A stretch of 54,026 bases of DNA from Betaproteobacteria bacterium (GCA_023266235.1 JAHFRL010000015.1:1-54026), one strand, 5' to 3'. Shown: positions 46,417 through 54,026, numbered from the stretch's first letter. Notes: generated by a model from the sequence alone, not told the origin. Program-made: numbers and translations.

Positions 46417-47171
46417 GATTTTACCGACTTCGTGGCGAGCTTCGCGACGGCGACGAGCGCGGCGTGCATGACGCGGACCTGTTCGGCGTTATATTGATGC
46501 GTGCCAAGCTGCATGTAGACATGACCAGGTTCCGCGGTGTATTCGCGATACTCTGAACGGCCGCCGGGGCCACGCGGGTAACTAACGGCGCGCGTCGCGC
46601 TGATCATGGAGCTGTTCGACTCGACACCGAGTTCTTGCTTCAGCTCGGCGGCCAGCCAGGCGCCGCTCGCCTTTTTGATCTCGAGTTGCTTCGCTTCAGC
46701 GGCCCTCGCGGCGATCGTCTCAAGCCGCGACTGCACGGTCTCGACGATCTTTGCGACGTTGAAGCCGCCGGCCTTGAGTTGTGGATAGCGCACCTTCGGA
46801 AAGTCGTTCATATACCGTGAGTCGACCACCAGCACGAGGCGGCCGGTATACGACGACGACGAGCGCCATGAACTCCCGTGCCTTTCGCGCTCGACGAAGA
46901 TGTCACCCACGCTACCTTCGACTGCAACCGCGCGGTCTTGGAGGTGGCACTTGACGCCGGCCGCAACAAGCGCGGCGGCGAGCGGCGCCAACGCGGCGGT
47001 CATCTTCGTGGTTAACTCGGCTTCCTGCGCGTCGCGGATTTTCTTCTCTGCGGCATACTTCTCTTCACGCGCTTTTTCACGCAGTGCGTTTTCTTGTGCT
47101 TCAACGGCTGCTTGCGCAACGCGGAGTTCTTCTTTCAGCTGCTCGACGGTCTTGGTGGTGACTGCGTTCAT
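46413..47171 (-). CDS. Coiled-coil protein at the head of an early operon, unknown function
   Basis: 252 residues from ATG 47171; an ATG at 47192 lies within the leader hairpin, so I prefer the later one. Residues 8-60 form a strong coiled coil (VEQLKEELRVAQAAVEAQEN). Downstream is a beta-like stretch with Arg/Ser-rich segments (RHGSSWRSSSSYTGRLVLVV) and Tyr-rich YREYTAEPGHVYMQLGTHQY. It is the first gene after the promoter at 47221-47249, hence probably expressed early and strongly. Confidence 0.65.
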   Translation of the reverse strand: MNAVTTKTVEQLKEELRVAQAAVEAQENALREKAREEKYAAEKKIRDAQEAELTTKMTAALAPLAAALVAAGVKCHLQDRAVAVEGSVGDIFVERERHGSSWRSSSSYTGRLVLVVDSRYMNDFPKVRYPQLKAGGFNVAKIVETVQSRLETIAARAAEAKQLEIKKASGAWLAAELKQELGVESNSSMISATRAVSYPRGPGGRSEYREYTAEPGHVYMQLGTHQYNAEQVRVMHAALVAVAKLATKSVKS

Positions 47172-47193
47172 GATTTTTGCCTCACTCGTCATC

Positions 47194-47212
47194 CGGCACC
47201 AAACGTGTGCCG
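47194..47212 (-). promoter_or_regulatory. 5'-leader hairpin, copy 2 (CGGCAC-ACGTTTG-GTGCCG)
   Basis: On the minus strand, six pairs close the loop ACGTTTG. Relative to copy 1 (45152-45168) one pair differs on both sides (A-T here, G-C there) while the loop is identical, so the structure itself is conserved. It lies at the expected 5' end of the transcript from the promoter at 47221-47249. Confidence 0.6.
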
Positions 47213-47220
47213 TGATTAAG

Positions 47221-47249
47221 ATTCTAAATGCTTAAAACCAACTTGTAAA
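47221..47249 (-). promoter_or_regulatory. Strong sigma70-like promoter for the DUF2786/DUF932 operon
   Basis: On the minus strand TTTACA (47249-47244), 17-base spacer, TAGAAT (47226-47221), in a short AT-rich gap after the SNF2 gene. The start site should fall at about 47214, right where the leader hairpin begins. Confidence 0.7.
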
Positions 47250-47299
47250 CAGGCAATTACAACTATTTTATTGATTAAGAAAATCAATGGCTTAGCGCG

Positions 47300-48727
47300 C
47301 TATTTCTGACGCTTGCGATACGCGCTCAGCGCGGTGAACAGCGCCTGCTGGCCCTTCTGCTTTGCCTTAAGCGCCGCGACGATGGCCTCGTCAACCGTGC
47401 CGCGCGCGATGACACGGTGCACGAAGACGCGGTGCGTCTGCCCCTGCCGCCATACACGGCGGATCAGCTGGTCGTAGTTGTCGTAGTCGTAGCTGAGTGA
47501 GTGGAGGATTACCGCGCGGCCGCCGGCCTGCAAATTAAGTCCGTGCGCGATCGACTGCGGCTGCACGAGCAACACCTGGATCTCGCCGCGGTTCCACTGC
47601 GCCTGCAGCGCGACCAACTTCTCTCGCGTGGTCGCTTCGGCCGCGACCACGACCTTCCGCGTCGCAGTCGACGGTAACGCGGCGATGAGCCGCGTCAGGT
47701 CGTGGTCGAACTCGTACGCGACAAGGCACGGCTGGCCCTCGAGCCCGTCAACTAGCTCTACAGCAGCCTCGGTCTTCACGTCATGGACCTCGGCCCATGG
47801 GCGTCCGCCCTTCGGCCACCGCGCGTCGGCCTCGTGGTCGACGTCCAAATAAATACCGCCTGATGCAATTTGACGGCATTTCATCAAAGCCACTGCGGTG
47901 TTGACCGCCTTGGCTTCACCGCTGTCGAGCGTGATGAAGAGCTGGTGCTCCATCTCGCGGTAAGTCTTCATGGCTGTGTTCGGGAGCTCGACCACCACGT
48001 CGTTGATGATCAGCTGTGGCAACTGCAGGTAGTCCTTTTCCGACATGCGCAAGACCAACGGAGCCAGCGCTTGATAAATGCGTTTCTCTGCGCCCTTCTG
48101 TGGCACCCACGTGTAACCTCCGAACCCGGTGGGCGCGAAGTAGGTCGCGCGGTAGTGGGTGATGAATGCGCCGAGCGCGCGGCCGAGGTCAAGGAGGTAG
48201 ACTTGGCCAAAGAGGTCCAGCAGCCCGTTCGCCGCGGGGGACCCAGTGAGGATCCACCGCCGCTTGAAACAGCCGAGCGCCACCTTCAACAGCTTGAAGC
48301 GTTCGGTGCGGGTGTTCTTGAACTTACTTGATTCATCGACACACAGCACGTCGAAGAACCCACCGCTGATCACGCCGTGCTGACGCATGAGCCACGGCAG
48401 CCCCTCGGGGTTGATCACGTAGACGTCAGCCACATTTTTCTTCAGCAGCGCGGCGGCCTTGGTCTTGCCATGCAGCACGACGACCCGCAGGTCCGCGAAC
48501 TCTGCCCACTTCTCCGCCTCAGCCGGCCACACGAGATACGCGGGGCGGAGTGGCGTGACGACCAAGAGGCGTTCAGCCAAGCCCTCGGTCTTGAGAACCT
48601 TGAACGCGGCGAAAGTGATGCTCGTCTTTCCCAGTCCGGGGTCAAGAAAAAGTCCGGCAGCGCCGTGCTCAAGCAGGAACTTGACTGCGGTCTTTTGAAA
48701 CGCGTGCGGCTTCCAACTAATTGCCAA
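47300..48727 (-). CDS. SNF2-family DNA helicase/translocase
   Basis: 475 residues from TTG 48727, in the VRR-NUC gene's last codons with GAGG upstream. Longer starts give an Arg/Ser-rich shadow of that gene. Motifs are Walker A DPGLGKTS (29-36), DESS (131-134), TGSPAANG and, at the end, NYDQLIRRVWRQGQTHRV (motif VI). Small phage SNF2 proteins like this one remodel or unwind forked or recombining DNA. It is coupled to a VRR nuclease, as in many phages. Confidence 0.85.
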   Translation of the reverse strand: MAISWKPHAFQKTAVKFLLEHGAAGLFLDPGLGKTSITFAAFKVLKTEGLAERLLVVTPLRPAYLVWPAEAEKWAEFADLRVVVLHGKTKAAALLKKNVADVYVINPEGLPWLMRQHGVISGGFFDVLCVDESSKFKNTRTERFKLLKVALGCFKRRWILTGSPAANGLLDLFGQVYLLDLGRALGAFITHYRATYFAPTGFGGYTWVPQKGAEKRIYQALAPLVLRMSEKDYLQLPQLIINDVVVELPNTAMKTYREMEHQLFITLDSGEAKAVNTAVALMKCRQIASGGIYLDVDHEADARWPKGGRPWAEVHDVKTEAAVELVDGLEGQPCLVAYEFDHDLTRLIAALPSTATRKVVVAAEATTREKLVALQAQWNRGEIQVLLVQPQSIAHGLNLQAGGRAVILHSLSYDYDNYDQLIRRVWRQGQTHRVFVHRVIARGTVDEAIVAALKAKQKGQQALFTALSAYRKRQK

Positions 48728-49070
48728 GGTAATCCTCGATCGTGTCTTTGAAGACGTCGTAGTCGTCGATGACGACGACCCGCTGCCCGCGGCACCGCAG
48801 GTCATCGTGGAGCCGCGCCTGCTCCGGCGTCGCCACCTGGCCTGCGCGCTTGAACTCCACCCACAGGAGCGGCTCGGCCACCGCCCACGGGGCCGCCATG
48901 TTCTCCGGCAGGAAGAGCCGGTCCGGCCATGCGCGGAACCCGAAGCCATTCATCTTGCGTGACATGAGGCCCCGCTTCTTGGCGTAGAGGACGCACCGTG
49001 CCTCCAGGTGCGACTCCAGCTCGCGGCGCTTGAGGGCGTGTTTGATCTTAGCTTCGACCGCCTTAGGCAT
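48717..49070 (-). CDS. VRR-NUC domain nuclease
   Basis: 117 residues from ATG 49070. The core is GFGFRAWPDRLFLPE (42-56) with Asp 50, LLWVEFKRAG (68-77) with Glu 72 and Lys 74, and TPEQARLHDDLRCRGQRVVV. These match the VRR-NUC version of the PD-(D/E)xK fold, which resolves branched DNA. Adjacent to the SNF2 gene; the two likely act together in recombination or Holliday-junction processing. Confidence 0.88.
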   Translation of the reverse strand: MPKAVEAKIKHALKRRELESHLEARCVLYAKKRGLMSRKMNGFGFRAWPDRLFLPENMAAPWAVAEPLLWVEFKRAGQVATPEQARLHDDLRCRGQRVVVIDDYDVFKDTIEDYLGN

Positions 49071-49284
49071 CGGTCCTCTCCCCGAGTGGGTCGAGGGACG
49101 CCAAGAACTTCTGTGCCTCGAGTGCCGCAATCCGCGTCGCGTCAGAAGCGCCGCGCTGGTAGACCTTTTCGATTACGCGCCAATCTTCACGTGACCCAAC
49201 AGACGTGGCCAATGCCTCGAACTCGTGTCGAAGCTGGAGCTGCGTCACCTGCCCGCGCGGCGTCATGTTAGCTAGTCCATCCAT
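49063..49284 (-). CDS. Small helical protein, unknown function
   Basis: 73 residues from ATG 49284 (AAAGGAGAACACA upstream). The body (VTQLQLRHEFEALATSVGSR, EDWRVIEKVYQRGASDATRI) is almost wholly helical. It overlaps the VRR-NUC start. No family recognised; small helical partners of nuclease genes are common in phage replication arms. Confidence 0.6.
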   Translation of the reverse strand: MDGLANMTPRGQVTQLQLRHEFEALATSVGSREDWRVIEKVYQRGASDATRIAALEAQKFLASLDPLGERTDA

Positions 49285-49298
49285 TGTGTTCTCCTTTG

Positions 49299-49997
49299 TC
49301 AAAACTTACACGGTCCATTTTTAGATTTCGAAAACCAGCAGTACCGGCAGTAAAATCCGGGACGCGGTGCGAAGCGCGTATCCGCAAGCATAGGCTTCGC
49401 ACGGGCCCCCCACTCCTTCACCAGCCGCGGCGCGTCGGCGCGCGTGAAGGCGGCCTTGAACGGCGGGGCGTCCTGCTGGTCGTGGTCCGTGAAGACGAGC
49501 GCCGCGTGCACCTCTTCCACGTGCGGGTAGGCTGACAGCACGCCGACCCCGTAGAGCTCCAGCTGCAGGCTGTATTCCTTTGACTCCGGCCGATATTTCC
49601 CCGTCTTCCAGTCAATGACTTCGACGGTCCGATGGGTCTTGTCGCGGCCGGCGATGGCGTCGACCTTGATTCGCAGCCATGCGTTAGCGTCGAACCACCC
49701 AGTCTTGGCCCAGGCACTGGTCAGGCAAAGCTCCAGCTCGGCCTGCGCCTTCAACTTCCGTAGGCGCGTGAGCACAGCCTTGACCGCGCGCAGCTCCGGC
49801 GGCACGGCAAGTTTCGGCGCCGTGAGGGTGGCCTCGGCGAGTTGGTGAATCAGCACCCCGCGCGCCATCGCTGGACCGGACGGCTCCGGCAACTTGTCGA
49901 TGAACTTCAGCTTCGCCTTGAGTGGACAGCCGTTCTCACCGGAGTGCGTAGCCCAGCGGCTGAAAGACCACGCAGTGATCGGCTTACTTTTTGCCAT
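49299..49997 (-). CDS. Cas4-like PD-(D/E)xK exonuclease
   Basis: 232 residues. Catalytic residues are His 51, Asp 113, Asp 129 and Lys 131 (VEVIDWKTGK), with Gln 145 in YSLQLELYG. Four Cys (24, 217, 220, 230: one near the start, three at GFYCRYCWF and PCKF) should hold an Fe-S cluster, the mark of Cas4/AddB/RecB-like nucleases. Phage versions work in recombination or DNA end resection, without CRISPR genes here. Confidence 0.88.
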   Translation of the reverse strand: MAKSKPITAWSFSRWATHSGENGCPLKAKLKFIDKLPEPSGPAMARGVLIHQLAEATLTAPKLAVPPELRAVKAVLTRLRKLKAQAELELCLTSAWAKTGWFDANAWLRIKVDAIAGRDKTHRTVEVIDWKTGKYRPESKEYSLQLELYGVGVLSAYPHVEEVHAALVFTDHDQQDAPPFKAAFTRADAPRLVKEWGARAKPMLADTRFAPRPGFYCRYCWFSKSKNGPCKF

Positions 49998-50232
49998 TAC
50001 TGTTTTCCTTTTCAGTGAGCTCGATCAGCTTGTCGAGGTAGTGGCGAGCCTTCTTGAGGTCTTCGACGCCGCCCTTGGTCTTCCAGCGCGTAACGTACTT
50101 GACGACGTTGCCCTCGAAGAACCCCAGGCCGTTGGCGGCGACGTAGTCCCATGGCTGGATCGGCTGCTTGCGGTAGTGGTCGCCACCGTGCTGGACCGCG
50201 TTCGCGCCAGTCAACTTATCTTTGTTTCGCAT
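49984..50232 (-). CDS. DUF3310 protein (SaV-like)
   Basis: 82 residues from ATG 50232. The signature HYRKQPIQPWDYVAANGLGF and VVKYVTRWKTKGGVEDLKKA is that of DUF3310, small proteins of phage nucleotide or replication clusters. The name 'nucleotide kinase' in databases is not supported by visible motifs here. Overlaps the Cas4-like gene by 14 bases. Confidence 0.85.
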   Translation of the reverse strand: MRNKDKLTGANAVQHGGDHYRKQPIQPWDYVAANGLGFFEGNVVKYVTRWKTKGGVEDLKKARHYLDKLIELTEKENSNGKK

Positions 50233-50237
50233 TGAAT

Positions 50238-50984
50238 TCACTTTACCCTCGTTTGGTCGAACAGCTGATACGTCCGCGGGAAGTTTTCGCACACTAAGTC
50301 AGCGACGGCGTTCGCGTACTGCCTGATTTCCCACTGCGCCGCAGGGTCCATGCGCAACGTTAGAAACTGGAGCCAATTGCGCAGGTTGGCGCTGGCGCGC
50401 ATGCGGGAGTAGCGAGCGACAGGAACCGGGAGCCGCGCGAGTTCTTTTGGGATCCCATGTGAGATCGCCCACTCGTAAGTCTCCCGCGCGTGCCAGTATG
50501 CGATTCGCAAGCCTTCACGAAAGCGCTCGGCGTCTTCTTTGGTGAGGACCGCGCCAGCGCTCTGCGCCTGTTTGTTTGCGCCACCTTGCATCATCAAGCG
50601 CTCCACGCTCGGAATGTAGTTTTCGTCTGGCAGCGGAGTATAACGAGCCGACATTTCATTGTAGCTTTGCGTCCGGTGCCGGTGCCACTCGCGGAACACG
50701 AAGATCGGCGCCTTGACTTCGATTACAAGCCCCGCCATCTCGAACGGCGTGTGATGTTTATTGTTCCAAAGATAAGCGAGCAGCTTTTCGTCACCGAGAC
50801 CTTGTCCACACTCGGGGCATTTAGCGACAATTTTATCCCCTTGATTAGGGCAACCCACAGCGTGATACGGCGTTCCCCATCCATTGAACCCCTTGCCAGT
50901 GGACATGCGCGCAGCCTCGATGATTCGCTCGTCACTGCCCCACGTCTCGATCAGCTCAATACTGCCGTAGTCCAGCACCTTCAT
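50238..50984 (-). CDS. thyX: Flavin-dependent thymidylate synthase ThyX
   Basis: 248 residues. The ThyX signature RHRTQSYNEMSARY (102-115) is complete; the HHTPFEMAG segment (77-85) and the C-terminal RMDPAAQWEIRQYANAVADL also fit. It makes dTMP from dUMP with FAD, NADPH and methylene-folate. An insertion (44-60) holds CPECGQ and Cys 45, which may bind zinc and is unusual. It overlaps the polymerase gene by four bases. The presence of ThyX makes a second dTMP synthase (39486) unnecessary. Confidence 0.93.
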   Translation of the reverse strand: MKVLDYGSIELIETWGSDERIIEAARMSTGKGFNGWGTPYHAVGCPNQGDKIVAKCPECGQGLGDEKLLAYLWNNKHHTPFEMAGLVIEVKAPIFVFREWHRHRTQSYNEMSARYTPLPDENYIPSVERLMMQGGANKQAQSAGAVLTKEDAERFREGLRIAYWHARETYEWAISHGIPKELARLPVPVARYSRMRASANLRNWLQFLTLRMDPAAQWEIRQYANAVADLVCENFPRTYQLFDQTRVK

Positions 50985-52903
50985 TTTTGCCTCCTGTCAT
51001 TAAATTTCCTCAACTTCGCCCACGTTGGGCCTGACTTCCCATCTGACAGCATCGGCACGTCGAACTCGATGCCCTCCATCGTCTCACGCAGCTGCTTCAT
51101 CGCGGCCGACGTGAATCGCCTCGGCGCGTTGACCACTGTTTCGTCATGCACCGTCATCAGAAACCGCGCGCCTTGCTTTTCGGGCCCTGACTCCCAGTAA
51201 CGGCACAGGGCCTCCTTCGTGCAGTCGCCGGCCGACCCCTGGATCAAGACGTTGATCAGTTTGTACTCGAACGTGCGGAGGCGGCCGTTGACCACCGCGG
51301 GCTCTTCACAGTAGTACTCACGCCCGCCCCACGTGTAGATCGGCTCATTAGCAAGCGCGCGGGCCTTCATCGTGTCCCCAAGCCGCTTGATCCCCGGCAT
51401 CGCTTCCAAGTAGGCGTTTCGTAGATCACGCGCCTCCTGGGTCGACGTGCCGATCTTCTTGGCGAGCCCGGGAACTCCCAGGCCGTAGACGAGGCCGAAG
51501 CCGGTGTCCTTGACTGGGCGGCGGTCGAGCTTAAGCCCGAGCATCTCCTGGATCAGGTCACGTGCCGCGTTGTGCACATCGAGCGTCGGGTCCTCCTTGT
51601 ACTTCGTCAGCAGCTGACCGTCGCGGCCGTCTGGCAGCTGGTCGAAGTGCGCCAGGATCCTCATTTCTTGCTGGCTATAATCACGGACCAACAAGACGTC
51701 CGACTTCGTATCTGGCACGATGTAATCACGCAGCTGCGGCACTAGTGGGAGCCCCACGAGCTTAAGCGCTGCACCAAGTTGCGGCCAATGCTTATCGGCC
51801 ACGGCCAGCAGGTCCCCGATGCGGTCGGGGTTCAGAATGTTCTGGAAGTTGGGTGTGCTTGAAAGGCGCCCAGTACGCGCGCCGCCGCCCTCAGGTTGGC
51901 GCACCTGCTGCCACTGCGTATGGATCCGGCCACCGGTCAGATCGGCCTGGAACAGCCATGGCCGCATGAAGGTCCCGACACAGGTGGCGAGGACCCCGCG
52001 CAGCTTCAGCAGCGCCAGCAGCCGCTTGTCGCTGACGCACTCCTCGAGTGCCTCCTTGCTGGTCGACGGATTTCCCTTCGCCGTCAAGAGGACCTGCGAC
52101 AGCTTGCCCGCCGCCTCGAGGGCTTTGAAGAGCTGCGTCGGGCTTGCGACGTCGAGCTCCGGAGACTTCAATGACCGCCGTGCCTGCCGATCGACCTCCT
52201 CCAAGAACTGCTCATACAGCTTGATGTCGCGCGCCAGGCGGCGATGGGCCACGGAGACCCCACGCCTCTCGCTGTCCAGCAGGCACGGTAACAAGCGCCG
52301 CTCACGGTCGTAGGCAGCGCCCATGCCGCGCTTCAACACGCGCTTGTGGAGCTTGAGAAACAGGTCACGCGTCGCCTGGGCGTCGCCGCACGCGCGCACC
52401 TTGACGAGCGGCGCCGGCGCCTTCGTAATGTGTGCGCCCCACTCCGACGGGCGGCGCTTAGCGCCCTCGACATTGGCAAAGACCCAGTCACGCAGCGCGC
52501 CGTCCTTGAACTTCTTGCTCTTCTTCAGCACCTCAACGGTCAGCCCGCCAAGCGACAGGTCCTTGCGCAGCGGGTCATCGAGGAACGCGAGGAACAAGGT
52601 GTCGTGGCAGCGACGCCAGTCCGGCAGCGCAAGGCCAAGGTGCACCTCGGCGACGTCTAAGTCAAATTTGGAATTGTGAAAGACAAGCGGTGAATTTTTC
52701 CAGAGCGGCGCCAACCGCCGGATTGCGTCTTCCTTCGTACAGTTGTTGCCCAGCGGGTGCGCCCAGGCGAGGAATTCCGGCGGCTTGCCTGGCTCAGCGA
52801 TGGCGACCGATGCGGGGACGGGTGGGTACGCGGGGCGGCGCTCGATGCCCGCCGTCTCAAAGTCAACCGCAACTACGTCTTCGAGTCCCTCAGCGCGCGT
52901 CAT
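50981..52903 (-). CDS. DNA polymerase, family A (with 3'-5' exonuclease)
   Basis: 640 residues. Exonuclease: DFETAG (14-19), HNSKFDLD (76-83) and TRD (178-180). Polymerase: motif A DYSQQEMRI (408-416), motif B RRPVKDTGFGLVYG (461-474), and motif C MTVHDETVV (583-591). All catalytic Asp and Lys residues are present. It copies the phage genome with the primase-helicase at 1277. Length is typical of phage polymerases without the 5' nuclease domain. ATGA overlaps link it to ThyX and the peptidase-like gene. Confidence 0.93.
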   Translation of the reverse strand: MTRAEGLEDVVAVDFETAGIERRPAYPPVPASVAIAEPGKPPEFLAWAHPLGNNCTKEDAIRRLAPLWKNSPLVFHNSKFDLDVAEVHLGLALPDWRRCHDTLFLAFLDDPLRKDLSLGGLTVEVLKKSKKFKDGALRDWVFANVEGAKRRPSEWGAHITKAPAPLVKVRACGDAQATRDLFLKLHKRVLKRGMGAAYDRERRLLPCLLDSERRGVSVAHRRLARDIKLYEQFLEEVDRQARRSLKSPELDVASPTQLFKALEAAGKLSQVLLTAKGNPSTSKEALEECVSDKRLLALLKLRGVLATCVGTFMRPWLFQADLTGGRIHTQWQQVRQPEGGGARTGRLSSTPNFQNILNPDRIGDLLAVADKHWPQLGAALKLVGLPLVPQLRDYIVPDTKSDVLLVRDYSQQEMRILAHFDQLPDGRDGQLLTKYKEDPTLDVHNAARDLIQEMLGLKLDRRPVKDTGFGLVYGLGVPGLAKKIGTSTQEARDLRNAYLEAMPGIKRLGDTMKARALANEPIYTWGGREYYCEEPAVVNGRLRTFEYKLINVLIQGSAGDCTKEALCRYWESGPEKQGARFLMTVHDETVVNAPRRFTSAAMKQLRETMEGIEFDVPMLSDGKSGPTWAKLRKFNDRRQK

Positions 52904-53265
52904 ATCCCCAGACTCCCTTTGCTATGCTTCACCAGCAGCCGCAGATAGCGCCTTCGAAATGCGGGGCCATGGTCGTACTCTCGCTGATTGCCCTGCACGT
53001 GCGCGAGTTCGTGTAGCAGCACACCGAGACAACGCTGACTGCGCTTGAGGACGATAAGATTGCCCTGCGCAAAGGAATAGAGATTCCCTTTGATTGAGGC
53101 TCCTCGTCCAGCGACAACCTTTACGCCTGGGCACTCTCGCTGCGCGATCCGCCGCAGCTCTCCTATCCCTTTGTCCCGCTTTAATTGAGGCTTTGCATTC
53201 ATTAATTCCACCTCAGCTCGGTAAAGTTGTTTAGTGTAGAGCATCGCACGCACTGAGGTCTTCAT
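52900..53265 (-). CDS. SprT/Wss1-like zinc metallopeptidase
   Basis: 121 residues. HELAH (85-89) plus a downstream His in EYDHGPAF (His 99) form the zinc site of SprT/WLM-like peptidases that act on DNA-bound proteins. The N-terminal part is helical and basic. ATGA overlap with the polymerase start. A role at blocked forks (clearing proteins from DNA) is plausible by analogy with SprT. Confidence 0.75.
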   Translation of the reverse strand: MKTSVRAMLYTKQLYRAEVELMNAKPQLKRDKGIGELRRIAQRECPGVKVVAGRGASIKGNLYSFAQGNLIVLKRSQRCLGVLLHELAHVQGNQREYDHGPAFRRRYLRLLVKHSKGSLGI

Positions 53266-53468
53266 CGAGAGTCCTCCGGGTCTAATTGTTTAGCGATTAC
53301 CAACAACAGGTCTTCATGGAACGGCTGTATTTGCTCAGCAAGTAAATCTTGCGCCCGAGTAACGCCGTACCGCTGGAAGAGTGCAAGCACTTTTCGTTGC
53401 GGCTTTGCTTTTCTCAATAACGTCAGCAGAGCTTCTGGAATGGGCGCAGCCTTGCGCTTTTTATTCAT
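53262..53468 (-). CDS. Small helical protein, unknown function
   Basis: 68 residues. Basic start, then two helices (LLTLLRKAKPQRKVLALFQR, YGVTRAQDLLAEQIQPFHED). Four-base overlaps with both neighbours. No motif recognised. Confidence 0.6.
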   Translation of the reverse strand: MNKKRKAAPIPEALLTLLRKAKPQRKVLALFQRYGVTRAQDLLAEQIQPFHEDLLLVIAKQLDPEDSR

Positions 53469-54026
53469 CGCGCTTCTAGTTGCCCGACGTCCAACCCTTC
53501 AATTTCGACGAGTGAGCGACCAGCGATGGCTTGTAAATCTCCGTACATGCCGGTGGTACCGCCAAGCACGCGCTCAATCTGCGCTTCACGTTTGGCCCAT
53601 TGCTTCATGATCGCGCGCCGCTCGCTGTCCAGGTCTTCGCGCATGACGGTGAATGCCTCTACAATCGCCTGGATGCGCGTCTTGAACTTCGGCCCGGTCA
53701 TGTAACCGTACACCAGCTCCGCCTTGGACTCCAACCCCTGCCCTGCCGCCCGCGCCCCGGCGACCTCTTGGAGCGCCACCCGCAGCACAGAAGTGAGGTT
53801 CACCGCGTAGCGCGGCAGGCACACCCATACCCCTTCATACAGCGCAAAGTCTGCGATGCCCTTCGGTAGCACGGCAGTGACGATCACCGCCACGTCCGCG
53901 CCCGCCGCGCGCTGGTCGTCTTTCAACTTCGCCACCCACCCTTCCGACCACGATTTAGTGCGCTTGGATTCGAAGATGATGACGCCAGCACTGCCGCCTG
54001 CCGGCGAGGAAATGTTCAAGAGGCAG
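53465..54026 (-). CDS. DUF2130 protein, N-terminus cut by window edge
   Basis: The visible 184-plus residues include GVIIFESKRTKSWSEGWVAK, DVAVIVTAVLPKGI, VWVCLPRY, VYGYMTGPKFKTRI and GMYGDLQAIAGRSL, the complete DUF2130 core; the family normally has a coiled-coil N-terminal part, which must lie beyond the right edge. The frame is open to the edge, so the TTG at 54019 is not a real start. The IIFESKRT motif is nuclease-like (ExK), so a DNA-processing role is possible. Confidence 0.8.
   Translation of the reverse strand, partial: CLLNISSPAGGSAGVIIFESKRTKSWSEGWVAKLKDDQRAAGADVAVIVTAVLPKGIADFALYEGVWVCLPRYAVNLTSVLRVALQEVAGARAAGQGLESKAELVYGYMTGPKFKTRIQAIVEAFTVMREDLDSERRAIMKQWAKREAQIERVLGGTTGMYGDLQAIAGRSLVEIEGLDVGQLEAR

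Noticed and set aside
49299..49997. CRISPR system suggested by the Cas4-like nuclease.
   Set aside because: No repeats arrays or other cas genes were seen; phage Cas4-like nucleases commonly stand alone.
1..54026. Integrase, repressor, attachment site or insertion sequence.
   Set aside because: None was found on either strand. The RHH-like and winged-helix-like proteins are not enough to claim lysogeny.

Overview
The window is almost entirely a tailed-phage genome (siphovirus-type: HK97-like head, long non-contractile tail). The host was probably Gram-negative: there is a two-component spanin pair, several genes with lipobox signal peptides, an M15 endolysin and an NlpC/P60 tail peptidase. 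There is no integrase or recognisable lysogeny repressor, and I saw no tRNA or rRNA. Base composition is GC-rich, except for the control region (3722-4277) and a few accessory genes.

Layout. (1) 1-3721, leftward: a gene cut by the window edge, small genes, a TOPRIM-like/SF3 primase-helicase and a ribbon-helix-helix protein. (2) 3722-4277: an AT-rich divergent control region with promoters facing both ways, palindromes and a recurring octamer. (3) 4278-35943, rightward late operon: terminase subunits, portal, MuF-type head protein with a membrane peptidase and an ADP-ribosyltransferase-like protein, scaffold, major capsid, minor structural proteins, beta-helix spike, connectors, tail tube, tail chaperones with a -1 frameshift, tape measure, distal tail and tip proteins, fibre, and lysis genes. 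(4) 35944-35979: convergent junction with a hairpin. (5) 35980-54026, leftward early/accessory arm: a cassette-like block of small genes, then dCMP deaminase, a ThyA-family enzyme, a thymidylate-kinase/UDG-like fusion, HNH endonuclease, methyltransferase and MazG-like protein, then DUF932/DUF2786 genes, SNF2 helicase, VRR-NUC, Cas4-like nuclease, DUF3310, ThyX, family A DNA polymerase, a zinc peptidase and a partial DUF2130 protein. Both window edges lie in leftward genes, so a circular or circularly permuted genome near this size is plausible but not shown.

How it works together. The leftward arm supplies replication, recombination and nucleotide metabolism. Two unrelated thymidylate-synthase families occur together (ThyX and a ThyA-like enzyme whose substrate-reading Asn is replaced by Asp). 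This suggests the ThyA-like enzyme acts on dCMP and that the virion DNA may carry a modified cytosine. The rightward arm builds the particle and lyses the cell. Its most unusual feature is a near-identical N-terminal tag, MAWSDAARxAAAExRRR, on four otherwise unrelated small proteins scattered through the head genes. I suggest a packaging or docking signal. Other points of interest are a long stem-loop before the tail chaperone gene, two covarying 5'-leader hairpins, a prepilin-like small protein, a metzincin-motif lipoprotein and a duplicated-flank gene cassette.
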